Shown here: positions 57,624 to 64,000 of the stretch, in pieces | How the letters are laid out: each line of letters opens with the position of its first letter | Position numbering within the stretch: the first letter of the stretch is position 1 | From: a virus | IMG/VR virus record: IMGVR_UViG_3300022188_000226 | Coordinates: 52,258-116,257 of that record | DNA: 64,000 nt | Reading direction: 5' to 3' (one strand) | Notes under the pieces: generated by a model | Database searches by the model: none | The model's input: only the letters and a program-made list of their open reading frames with translations | Told to the model about the DNA's origin: nothing | Translations under genes and position numbers: made by a program

Positions 57624-58070
57624 ATGGATTTTACAATACTTGGTCCGAGTGATGGTCAGCTAGCAGATAATAAATCTGATATGACAGATTGTAGATTTGG
57701 CGGTATCAGAGAGCACAGTGATGTAGCTGACACAAAAGATTACACTAAACGTACTGGAGGAGCTCCAAACAAAGAAGAGAATCCGGTAGATGAGGTCGCT
57801 AAAGATGTTGATGAGATGACTGAATCTGAAGCACGTAAGCGAGAATTTAGTCGGCGTGAAGAGACATCTAATGTACAGAAAAACAATGAAGCGGATTGGC
57901 AGGTTAAATCTGATTCAGATAACCAACCTCTGGAAAATACAGATGCGTTTGAGCCTGATCCTTCAGATCCTAATTTTCTAATGAAAACTAGACGTTCTAA
58001 GTTGAAAGGTCATTTTGGTGATGGACAATACGATAACCCTCATGGTGCTTATGAGGGAGAAATTAGTTAA
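57624..58070 (+). CDS. Hypothetical hydrophilic protein, probably disordered
   Basis: 148 residues rich in D, E, K, N and S (VDEVAKDVDEMTESEARKRE, EPDPSDPNF), with GHFGDGQYDNPHGAYEG near the end. No predicted fold or motif. No good ribosome binding site; see leader peptide at 57572. Function unknown. Confidence 0.75.
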   Translation: MDFTILGPSDGQLADNKSDMTDCRFGGIREHSDVADTKDYTKRTGGAPNKEENPVDEVAKDVDEMTESEARKREFSRREETSNVQKNNEADWQVKSDSDNQPLENTDAFEPDPSDPNFLMKTRRSKLKGHFGDGQYDNPHGAYEGEIS

Positions 58071-58081
58071 GGAGATATATT

Positions 58082-58207
58082 ATGCCAAGAAAAGATGGGA
58101 CTGGGCCGAATGGAAAAGGCCCCAAAAGAACAAATAGAGGAGTACCTAAAAGAGATGGAACTGGACCAGGTGGAAACAAGCCTAGACGCACAACCAGAAA
58201 TAAGTAA
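58082..58207 (+). CDS. Small basic GTGP-repeat protein (DUF5320-like start)
   Basis: 41 residues, ATG after AAGGAGATATATT. MPRKDGTGPNGKGPKRTNRG then VPKRDGTGPGGNKPRR: two copies of a KDGTGPxG motif. The first resembles the MPRGDGTGPMGMGP start of DUF5320 proteins, here with lysines. Function unknown. Confidence 0.7.
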   Translation: MPRKDGTGPNGKGPKRTNRGVPKRDGTGPGGNKPRRTTRNK

Positions 58208-58238
58208 CACGAAAGTATATAAAAAAGATATTTAGGAC

Positions 58239-58266
58239 TTGACAAATAGAAATACTGTATTATATT
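58239..58266 (+). promoter_or_regulatory. Sigma70-like promoter of a tRNA-like gene and the annealing protein
   Basis: TTGACA 58239-58244, 16 bp spacer ending CTGTAT, TATATT 58261-58266. Confidence 0.82.
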
Positions 58267-58286
58267 ATAGGTAAGAAACAAGGAAA

Positions 58287-58359
58287 AGGCTCGGTGGTTA
58301 AGTGGTGAGAGTATAGGTATGTAAACTCTTGTACAGAGAATTACGCCTCCACGAGCCTA
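58287..58359 (+). tRNA. tRNA-like gene with intact acceptor stem but no T-arm
   Basis: AGGCTCG pairs perfectly with CGAGCCT and a D-arm-like GTGGTTAAGTGGTGAGAGT follows. An ATGTAAA loop resembles a Tyr(GTA) anticodon loop, but its stem does not pair, and there is no GGTTCGAATCC-type T-arm. Degenerate tRNA-Tyr or a tRNA-shaped RNA processed as a spacer. Confidence 0.5.
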
Positions 58360-58383
58360 CATTTTGGAAAAGGAGAAATTAAT

Positions 58384-59379
58384 ATGAGTATAAAAGAACA
58401 ACTGTATGCACCATTTACAAACATTCAGTCACGTAGAGGCCGCGGCGGTACATATGATTATGTATCTTGGAAAGCCGTAGCTGATCGTATGAATGAATCG
58501 TTTGGTGTAGGATGGTCCAGTGAAGTAGTAAACCAGGAAATTGTGGGAGAAAATGTAGTAGTTCGAGTTCGTGTACTTGCTACAAACCCAGAGTCTGGTG
58601 CCATTCAATATCAGGAAGGTTACGGTGGTGCGAAAAATGATGTAGCTGCTGAAGCAGGTAATCCATTTAAGTCTGCATATTCTAAAGCATTTAAAGACGC
58701 TTGTAAGAAATGGGGAATAGGATTATATTTGGACGAAGATGTTGAGCCTTCGTCTTCTACTAGTAAAATACCTACTGGCTATACAGGAAAAGAAATGGGC
58801 GTTCCGAATACACCCAACACAACACCTACAACAGAGCCACCGCGTGTAGTACAACAGATGCCAAAAACACCTACGTTTCCAGTAGACACACCAGAAGTTA
58901 AGAAAAATTTCACGGAACCAAATATAATAACTCCATTACCAACAAATCAAATGCCAGCAGCAGGGGGGTTGCCGATACCTCCAGGTATAAGTATGAAAAT
59001 GAGTTCTGGTATTGTTGTTAAACAGGAGACTCCAGGAGTTAAAGTTGTGGCTGAACAAGAGCAAGCCCCACCAACTCCACCACCGGTACAGCAGACAATG
59101 CCAACTCCGCCTGTTGTAAATTTGAGTGCCGGTGAGAAACCAATGGTTACTAAAGCACCTACAATTAACAACGGTGCCCCTGAGAGTATTTCTGATGTAC
59201 AAAAAGCAGCTCTTCATAGCATCTTAAATATTAATGGTGTCGAATATGAAACATTAGTGACAGAAACTTTCGCTGCTAATGGCATTACTAAAACCCCAAT
59301 CCCGTCTCCTGATGATTTAACATATCAGGAAGCAGTTTATGTGGTTAAGTACGGAAATGATAAATTTAGAAGACGTTAA
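58384..59379 (+). CDS. Rad52-like single-strand annealing protein
   Basis: 331 residues after AAAGGAGAA. Residues about 1-120 fit the Rad52/22 family SSAP core: LYAPFTNIQSRRGRGGTYDY, VSWKAVADRMNESFGVGWSS, GYGGAKNDVAAEAGNPFKSA, YSKAFKDACKKWGIGLYLDE. Residues about 130-270 are a proline-rich disordered linker; the last 60 (ISDVQKAALHSILNINGVEY) form a small helical domain of unknown role. It anneals complementary ssDNA, giving this phage a RecA-independent recombination route. Confidence 0.85.
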   Translation: MSIKEQLYAPFTNIQSRRGRGGTYDYVSWKAVADRMNESFGVGWSSEVVNQEIVGENVVVRVRVLATNPESGAIQYQEGYGGAKNDVAAEAGNPFKSAYSKAFKDACKKWGIGLYLDEDVEPSSSTSKIPTGYTGKEMGVPNTPNTTPTTEPPRVVQQMPKTPTFPVDTPEVKKNFTEPNIITPLPTNQMPAAGGLPIPPGISMKMSSGIVVKQETPGVKVVAEQEQAPPTPPPVQQTMPTPPVVNLSAGEKPMVTKAPTINNGAPESISDVQKAALHSILNINGVEYETLVTETFAANGITKTPIPSPDDLTYQEAVYVVKYGNDKFRRR

Positions 59380-59388
59380 GGAGTTAAT

Positions 59389-61332
59389 ATGTCAGAAAGT
59401 AATTATAAAGTTCATAAGGAATGGATTAAAGAAGCTGAATTTGAAATATTGATTCTTGAAATCCCGAGAGACGACATTGAAGATAAGTTAGCTTACTTAG
59501 CACGTGATAAAGGAAGTATTACAAAAAGTTTCTTTGAGGATTTTGTTATAGCAACATGTGTTGCAAACATTAACCAACTTCTATTTCACATTAAACAACA
59601 ACACATTGATCCTCCTAACTTGATGAATGTAAGGGCTGAGGTTATGGGGCTTATTTTGGCAATTAATTCAACATTAGACCCGGAAAACCTTGTAATTAAC
59701 CATAACGCAGTAGTAAAAATTAAAGATGAAGACGGATTAAAAGACGATGAGCGTTTACTTACAGATAATAAAGCATGGAATGTTTCTTATTATGATGAAG
59801 TAATAGACCAGTACGGTACAGATGAAGTCGAAGATAAAAATGTACCTGTAAATAATGATAAGAAAAAAAGACTTCCTTCTGGCTTAAAAAATATTGATGA
59901 TCTTGAATTTGAAGTAATAAAACAGTGGTGGAAACGGATTAATAAGTACATTGAAGTTAAAAAGTTTGATGAAGAGTGTATGGCCACCATGTTGAGTCAG
60001 AGATATTTTCATAACAGGTCAAGTTTTCAGACATATATTGTTTCTGTGTGTGTAGTTAATTCAGAAGACTTGTTTATAATGCTCGATAATATGGGTATTC
60101 CTAGTCGAGTAGCTCCGCCAATACTAATGCACGAAGTTTATGAATTATGTAAGGAGATTAATCCTTTTCTAACTTACGAGAACGCAAAGGAATTTATAGA
60201 GGAATTAAACGACGATGATGATGAGGACGACGATAATAAAAATAATTCTCCTCGTAGAGCTCCTAATAGAATGTCTTCACACGCAAGACAACCGTCTAAA
60301 AAAAAGAAACATACTAAGAAAAAGTTCAAAGATGTTCCTAAAGCCGACTTTCTAAGACTTGCATCTGCTATGAAAGTGTTTGTTATTGGTCAAGATAAAG
60401 CTATTGAAAACATTGTAGAGGCTGTACAAAGGGCTTGTGTAGGACTGAAAGATCCTAATAAACCGATAGGTTCGTTTTTATTTGCTGGTAGAACTGGTGT
60501 TGGTAAAACTCTTACTACAAAGGTACTAGCTGACGAATTAATTAAGGACCGTAATAACCTAGTTAATATAGACTGTTCTGAATACTCAGCAGATCACGAA
60601 TACGCTAAACTGATAGGAGCCCCGTCCGGATATGTAGGACATGAACAAGGTGGTATTCTTACTAATGCTATTATAGAGAACCCGTTTAGTGTGATTGTTT
60701 TTGATGAAGTAGAAAAAGCAAGCCATAAAGTTCATGAGCTCATGCTTCAGATTCTGGAGGAGGGCAGGCTTACAGACGGTAAAGGACAGAAAGTATATTT
60801 TAAAGATTGTATTATTATTATGACATCTAATGTTGGAGTATATGAAGTCGATGAAGTAAAGAAAACTATCGGATTTGGTGATGTGGCAGACCTTACAGAA
60901 AAACGTAGGATTACAGCTATTGATAAAGCTATAAAGAAGAAATTTAAACCTGAGTTCTTGAATAGAATAGACGCAATAGTTCATTTTAATACATTAAAAA
61001 AAGTTGATTACATGAGAATTATCGACCTTGAACTTTTTAAGCTTAACGAGAATCTCAAAGCTAATGACACTGAGTACAAAGATCTTACAATTGATTTTGA
61101 TGAAAAAGTTAGTAATTTTATTTATAAAAACAGCATCGATGAAGACTACGGTGCTAGACCACTAAAGAGATATATAGAGAAAGAGATTTCTAATCCTCTT
61201 TCTTCAGCATTGCTTAATAAGAATGTTGATGATAGTACAAAAGTAAATGTTTGTATTAAAAAAAGAAAGATACATTTTAAATTTGAAGCTGATTTTTTTA
61301 AGAGTGAAGAACATAAAGAAATAGGTGTATAG
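59389..61332 (+). CDS. ClpA/ClpB-type AAA+ ATPase with non-standard N-terminus
   Basis: 647 residues. About 1-300 are helical and charged, unlike the Clp N-domain and without a first AAA module; a KKKKHTKKK patch lies near 305. The AAA+ module from about 320 is Clp D2-like: FVIGQDKAIENIVEAVQRA, FLFAGRTGVGKTLTTKVLA (Walker A at about 367), GAPSGYVGHEQGGILTNAI (pore loop GYVG), FSVIVFDEVEKASHKVHELM (Walker B), LTDGKGQKVYFKD, IIMTSNVG (sensor 1), FKPEFLNRIDAIVHF (arginine finger) and DYGARPLKRYIEKEI (sensor 2). The ClpP-docking IGF loop is not obvious. Probably an unfoldase, not a protease partner. Confidence 0.88.
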   Translation: MSESNYKVHKEWIKEAEFEILILEIPRDDIEDKLAYLARDKGSITKSFFEDFVIATCVANINQLLFHIKQQHIDPPNLMNVRAEVMGLILAINSTLDPENLVINHNAVVKIKDEDGLKDDERLLTDNKAWNVSYYDEVIDQYGTDEVEDKNVPVNNDKKKRLPSGLKNIDDLEFEVIKQWWKRINKYIEVKKFDEECMATMLSQRYFHNRSSFQTYIVSVCVVNSEDLFIMLDNMGIPSRVAPPILMHEVYELCKEINPFLTYENAKEFIEELNDDDDEDDDNKNNSPRRAPNRMSSHARQPSKKKKHTKKKFKDVPKADFLRLASAMKVFVIGQDKAIENIVEAVQRACVGLKDPNKPIGSFLFAGRTGVGKTLTTKVLADELIKDRNNLVNIDCSEYSADHEYAKLIGAPSGYVGHEQGGILTNAIIENPFSVIVFDEVEKASHKVHELMLQILEEGRLTDGKGQKVYFKDCIIIMTSNVGVYEVDEVKKTIGFGDVADLTEKRRITAIDKAIKKKFKPEFLNRIDAIVHFNTLKKVDYMRIIDLELFKLNENLKANDTEYKDLTIDFDEKVSNFIYKNSIDEDYGARPLKRYIEKEISNPLSSALLNKNVDDSTKVNVCIKKRKIHFKFEADFFKSEEHKEIGV

Positions 61333-61340
61333 GAATAACA

Positions 61341-61841
61341 ATGGGAACAATGCAAGAACTGGAAGAAGATATTGCTTTAATGCTTCATCAATTTCGTGTG
61401 GATGTAAGAAGAACTACAATGAGAGATGCATCAGTACAATTTGTAGTTGATGATTTTGGGTTAATAATCTGCTGTATTGATAGACTAGATTATACCCAAA
61501 TAGATGATATAGTTAGTAATAAGTTCGAGGGATGGAGGGCTGTATTTATATCGACTAGTGATAGTATGACAGAAAAGAGGTACGAAGTTCTTTGGGCTTT
61601 AATACGGTGTGGTTACATGAAATGGTTGAGATATAGTTTTCCTAGACAGGTAAAAAATGTATTAGCAGGACATGACAATTTAGGACAGAGAATTATAGAA
61701 GAGAGATTAAGGATTTGGAATGATAAGCCTAAGTTTAAGTATCTTATTGACGATAATAAGGTTGTCTTGAAGAACGGAGTACGGTTGGAGCTTTCAAATG
61801 ATCCGAGTTTTTTTGACTTTATGCCAGAAGAGGAGGTGTGA
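61341..61841 (+). CDS. Hypothetical protein
   Basis: 166 residues. Alternating helices and strands (VQFVVDDFGLIICCIDRLDY, GWRAVFISTSDSMTEKRYEV) suggest a compact alpha/beta fold; a nuclease-like core is conceivable but no catalytic set can be named. Overlaps the next gene's alternative GTG. In line with the ClpA/B-like gene. Confidence 0.8.
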   Translation: MGTMQELEEDIALMLHQFRVDVRRTTMRDASVQFVVDDFGLIICCIDRLDYTQIDDIVSNKFEGWRAVFISTSDSMTEKRYEVLWALIRCGYMKWLRYSFPRQVKNVLAGHDNLGQRIIEERLRIWNDKPKFKYLIDDNKVVLKNGVRLELSNDPSFFDFMPEEEV

Positions 61842-61846
61842 CTCAT

Positions 61847-62047
61847 ATGTTTAAAGAGAATGGTAGATTTAAACCCGCGAAAAAAGAAGAGTTGGCTAAT
61901 TTAAAAGGTAAAAATATGATTTGTCCTAAGTGTCAAGAGTATTCTATTGTAACTAGTGCTAATTTTTCTGACATTAGATGTAGTGAGTGTGGTACTGTTT
62001 TAGTAGAGGTTGGGATGTCTGCTGCTGGTAAATCTACAGGCAAGTAA
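61847..62047 (+). CDS. Small zinc-ribbon protein
   Basis: 66 residues from ATG 61847, 8 nt after AGGAGGTG; a GTG at 61838 overlaps that site. MICPKCQEYSIVTSANFSDI and RCSECGTVLVEVG form a CxxC...CxxC ribbon at about residues 26-49. Flexible basic N-terminus. Function unknown. Confidence 0.75.
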   Translation: MFKENGRFKPAKKEELANLKGKNMICPKCQEYSIVTSANFSDIRCSECGTVLVEVGMSAAGKSTGK

Positions 62048-62071
62048 GTAAGTTGGAGGCAAAGAACTATT

Positions 62072-62836
62072 ATGACAGATGAAAACAATGGTAATGGTAA
62101 CGGGGTTGAGGAGCATAAGGAGTCTAATGATGGACTTCAACAACTTCTTGATTCAACGTATCCACTGTTGCAAAAATTCAGAGACGCTTGTTCTGGTACT
62201 TATAAGCATTCTCAAGCTTTAGCGTCTATGGTTGAAGGGGTAGCTTTACCACTTGGACTCGATGTGATGAAGTTGAAAGTGGCAGCTCAGTATCATGACA
62301 TAGGAAAGATGTTTTGTCCTAAATATTTTACTGAAAATCAGGTGGAAGATGAAAGCCCGCATGAAAAATTGAGTCCAATTATGAGCTATAATGTTATAAC
62401 TAGACACGTATCCGATAGTGTTGCTATACTTATTAATGACCATAATTTTCCTAGAGACATTATAGAAATTATTAGTCAGCATCATGGTACGTCAGTACTT
62501 AAATACTTCTTTAAGAAGTCTGGTTCTGATGTAGAAGATATGTTTAGGTATAAAACTAATAAACCGACCTGTATTGAGGCGGCGATACTGATGATCTGCG
62601 ACCACATAGAAGCCACCTCTAGGTCATTGGTGCAGTCTAATAAGTTTGCCCCTACAAAGGCCATAGAGGGCACTATAAATGGATTAATTAATGATGGGCA
62701 GTTAGACGATGTAGTCATGAGGCTTGGGGACTTAAAAAAGATTAAAGAAGCATTAGCCAAGGAATTGGAAGGGACTTATCAAAAGCGTGTAGATTATGAC
62801 AAGGCAGAGGAAGAAAGGGAAACTGCTGTAGAGTAA
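62072..62836 (+). CDS. Soluble HD phosphohydrolase of the PgpH (c-di-AMP phosphodiesterase) type
   Basis: 254 residues without any membrane segment. After 30 acidic residues come DACSGTYKHSQALASMVEGV (first His), AAQYHDIGKMFCPKYFTENQ (the HD pair at about 75), ESPHEKLSPIMSYNVITRHV (His), IIEIISQHHGTSVLKYFFKK (the HHGT motif at about 136) and CIEAAILMICDHIEATSRSL. Each block matches the cytosolic HD domain of PgpH/YqfF, which in bacteria follows an extracellular 7TMR-HDED region and seven membrane helices; these are all missing here. Predicted to hydrolyse c-di-AMP or a related cyclic dinucleotide in the host. Confidence 0.85.
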   Translation: MTDENNGNGNGVEEHKESNDGLQQLLDSTYPLLQKFRDACSGTYKHSQALASMVEGVALPLGLDVMKLKVAAQYHDIGKMFCPKYFTENQVEDESPHEKLSPIMSYNVITRHVSDSVAILINDHNFPRDIIEIISQHHGTSVLKYFFKKSGSDVEDMFRYKTNKPTCIEAAILMICDHIEATSRSLVQSNKFAPTKAIEGTINGLINDGQLDDVVMRLGDLKKIKEALAKELEGTYQKRVDYDKAEEERETAVE

Positions 62837-62923
62837 GAAGAATGTTGTAGTGAATGGTAAATAAAATTAGTTACGATACATGCGTTTTAATTTGATAAAT
62901 TAACTTACATTTAGGAGATCAAC

Positions 62924-63301
62924 ATGTCTTATAAAATTTCAGGAAGTATCGGTACAGATAGTAGAATACTGGTTTTCGATGAAACCACTGGCACGATAAC
63001 TGGAAACGAATTAGTTTCCAGTGGAGAATACGAAGTTCTAGATGTTGGGGAAGGTAGTAAAACTGTTTTAGCTAGGAAAAGTGACGGTGAGACAGTCGGT
63101 TACGGGAATATTTCACCGATATTTTATGAGGCTTTCGGATTACTACATACTTTAGATAATCCTAACGCATATGGTACCTCTGCAGGTGATAATTTTGGTA
63201 TTAATGTTTCTATTTCTGAAAATAAATGTATGATAGGTGCTACTGGTGAAGATGACGCTGAGAGTTCGAACTCTGGAAAAGCATATATTTTCGCTGTTTA
63301 A
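62924..63301 (+). CDS. Single-blade propeller paralogue 3
   Basis: 125 residues: the same N-terminal domain (1-72) and C-terminal SGKAYIFAV, but only one blade (NAYGTSAGDNFGINVSISEN, then CMIGATGEDDAESSNSG). Upstream 25 bp and ribosome binding site equal those at 56095. One blade cannot close a propeller, so the protein is non-functional, oligomerises, or acts as a minimal anchor. Most simply a product of deletion between blade repeats. Confidence 0.85.
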   Translation: MSYKISGSIGTDSRILVFDETTGTITGNELVSSGEYEVLDVGEGSKTVLARKSDGETVGYGNISPIFYEAFGLLHTLDNPNAYGTSAGDNFGINVSISENKCMIGATGEDDAESSNSGKAYIFAV

Positions 63302-63370
63302 TAAATAGTTTTTCTAGAAATAGTAATACGAAAAGATATATTTAAAATAGTAATATAATAGGGGAAAGGT

Positions 63371-63793
63371 ATGATACATTTCGGATGGGTTACCATTACA
63401 ATAGTTATACTAGTCGTTGCAGGTATATGGTTAACCAATGTTTACAATCAATGTAGTAAGGTAAAGGAAAAAAATAAAGAATTAGAAGTCAAATGTGCTA
63501 AAGTGTTGAGCCAAAAGAAAAGCTCTGAGGTAAGACTTGGAAAAATTGGTGAGAATATGGCTCCATTTTTTGCTCAATGGCCTTATGACCCTAATGGTTT
63601 TAGATTCTTAGGTAACCCGATAGACGGCATACAGTTTAATGAAGATTCCGTTGTATTTGTAGAGATAAAAACAGGTAAAGCAAGATTAACTAACAGCCAA
63701 AAAACTGTTAAGAGGCTCGTTAAAGAGGGCAAAGTTAGTTTTGTAACCTTTAGGGTCGGAGAAGACTGTTGTACTTTAAAAAAAGACCCCTAA
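63371..63793 (+). CDS. Holliday-junction-resolvase-related endonuclease with membrane anchor
   Basis: 140 residues. Residues about 5-23 (GWVTITIVILVVAGIWLTN) are a membrane helix, followed by a coiled segment (KVKEKNKELEVKCAKV). About 45-130 fit the Endonuc_Holl family (PF10107): VRLGKIGENMAPFFAQWPYD, FRFLGNPIDGIQFNEDSVVF, VEIKTGKARLTNSQKTVKRL, with the D and E-x-K catalytic set. Targets branched DNA; the membrane anchor would hold it near the cell envelope. Confidence 0.82.
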   Translation: MIHFGWVTITIVILVVAGIWLTNVYNQCSKVKEKNKELEVKCAKVLSQKKSSEVRLGKIGENMAPFFAQWPYDPNGFRFLGNPIDGIQFNEDSVVFVEIKTGKARLTNSQKTVKRLVKEGKVSFVTFRVGEDCCTLKKDP

Positions 63794-63815
63794 TAATAAT
63801 TTAATATGAAATTAT

Positions 63816-63850
63816 AAGGTCAGTTCCGTAAAGGGATTGGCCTTTTTTTA
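63816..63850 (+). terminator. Rho-independent terminator
   Basis: AAGGTCA (63816-63822) pairs with TGGCCTT (63838-63844, one G-T) and runs into a T7 tract. Confidence 0.88.
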
Positions 63851-63966
63851 ATTAACTAACCTTACTATAAATAAAGGGAGTACAATCCTTTTGCCATTCA
63901 TAAACTACTTTCTAATATTGTGATCAGTATATCGTTATTTTTTATTAAGAGGAGGAGAAAAACCTG

Positions 63967-64000
63967 ATGCCAAAAAGAAGTTTATTTACCCAATTGAGTC
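63967..64000 (+). CDS. Start of a protein continuing beyond the window
   Basis: ATG after AAGAGGAGGAG reads MPKRSLFTQLS up to the window edge. Nothing can be said about function. Confidence 0.6.
   Translation, partial: MPKRSLFTQLS

Noticed and set aside
1-64000. Integrated prophage in a bacterial chromosome
   Set aside because: No chromosomal genes, integrase or attachment sites in 64 kb; all genes fit one phage genome, so a virion or lytic genome fragment is more likely.

Overview
The window is a 64 kb stretch of a large, AT-rich tailed-phage genome. Every gene I can support lies on the + strand. Genes are packed with 1-50 bp overlaps or gaps, most have strong AGGAGG-type ribosome binding sites, and the content is a full replisome, nucleotide metabolism, recombination and RNA genes with no ribosomal or central-metabolic genes. 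The host cannot be named. The Shine-Dalgarno style and the sigma70-like promoters (TTGACA, 16-17 bp, TATATT) fit a bacterial host, and a PgpH-like HD protein hints at one that uses c-di-AMP.

Layout. 1-6.9 kb: replication block (sliding clamp, RecA, small nuclease, DnaB-type helicase, DnaG-type primase, SSB-like protein, zinc-ribbon protein). 6.9-8.6 kb: two remnants of TnpB elements flanking an endonuclease-associated gene. 8.6-11.1 kb: DnaJ-like protein, RuvC-like resolvase, RecB/Cas4-like nuclease. 11.2-30.8 kb: an unusually large carbohydrate block: two GT4-type glycosyltransferases interrupted by three inteins, GT2-type transferases, two left-handed beta-helix acyltransferases, sulfotransferase, Asp/Glu racemase, asparagine-synthetase-like ATPase, and homologues of the WbpA/B/E/D route to a 2,3-diamino uronic acid sugar. 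It also holds a ThyX-like protein, a freestanding homing nuclease and a frameshifted tnpB. 30.8-33.3 kb: a lectin-like, probably tail or receptor-binding protein.

33.3-48.2 kb: a second replication and nucleotide block: clamp loader, family A DNA polymerase with two inteins, HNH homing nuclease, dUTPase, class II ribonucleotide reductase with two inteins, deoxyribonucleotidase-like HAD protein, RNase HII and dCMP deaminase. 48.3-54.6 kb: small accessory genes, including a PAS protein followed by a receiver-like protein, a metallopeptidase, a methyltransferase and an Smr-like protein. 54.6-58.4 kb: three clear tRNAs or tRNA-like genes plus two degenerate ones, a full tmRNA and small basic proteins, each RNA unit behind its own strong promoter. 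58.4-64 kb: Rad52-like annealing protein, ClpA/B-type ATPase, soluble PgpH-like HD phosphohydrolase and a Holliday-junction-resolvase-like nuclease. Three paralogous beta-propeller genes (7, 7 and 1 blades) are scattered from 52.4 to 63.3 kb.

The strongest unexplained signals are: (1) a 124-127 nt unit with four predicted hairpins present three times, which is the 3' end of tnpB plus its element end and shows a compensatory base-pair change, so it may be an omega-RNA scaffold, in one copy without any tnpB and directly behind a strong promoter; (2) seven inteins in four genes, two at the same site of paralogous glycosyltransferases; (3) propeller genes whose blade number has collapsed from seven to one while both ends were kept; (4) a soluble c-di-AMP-phosphodiesterase-like protein in a phage.
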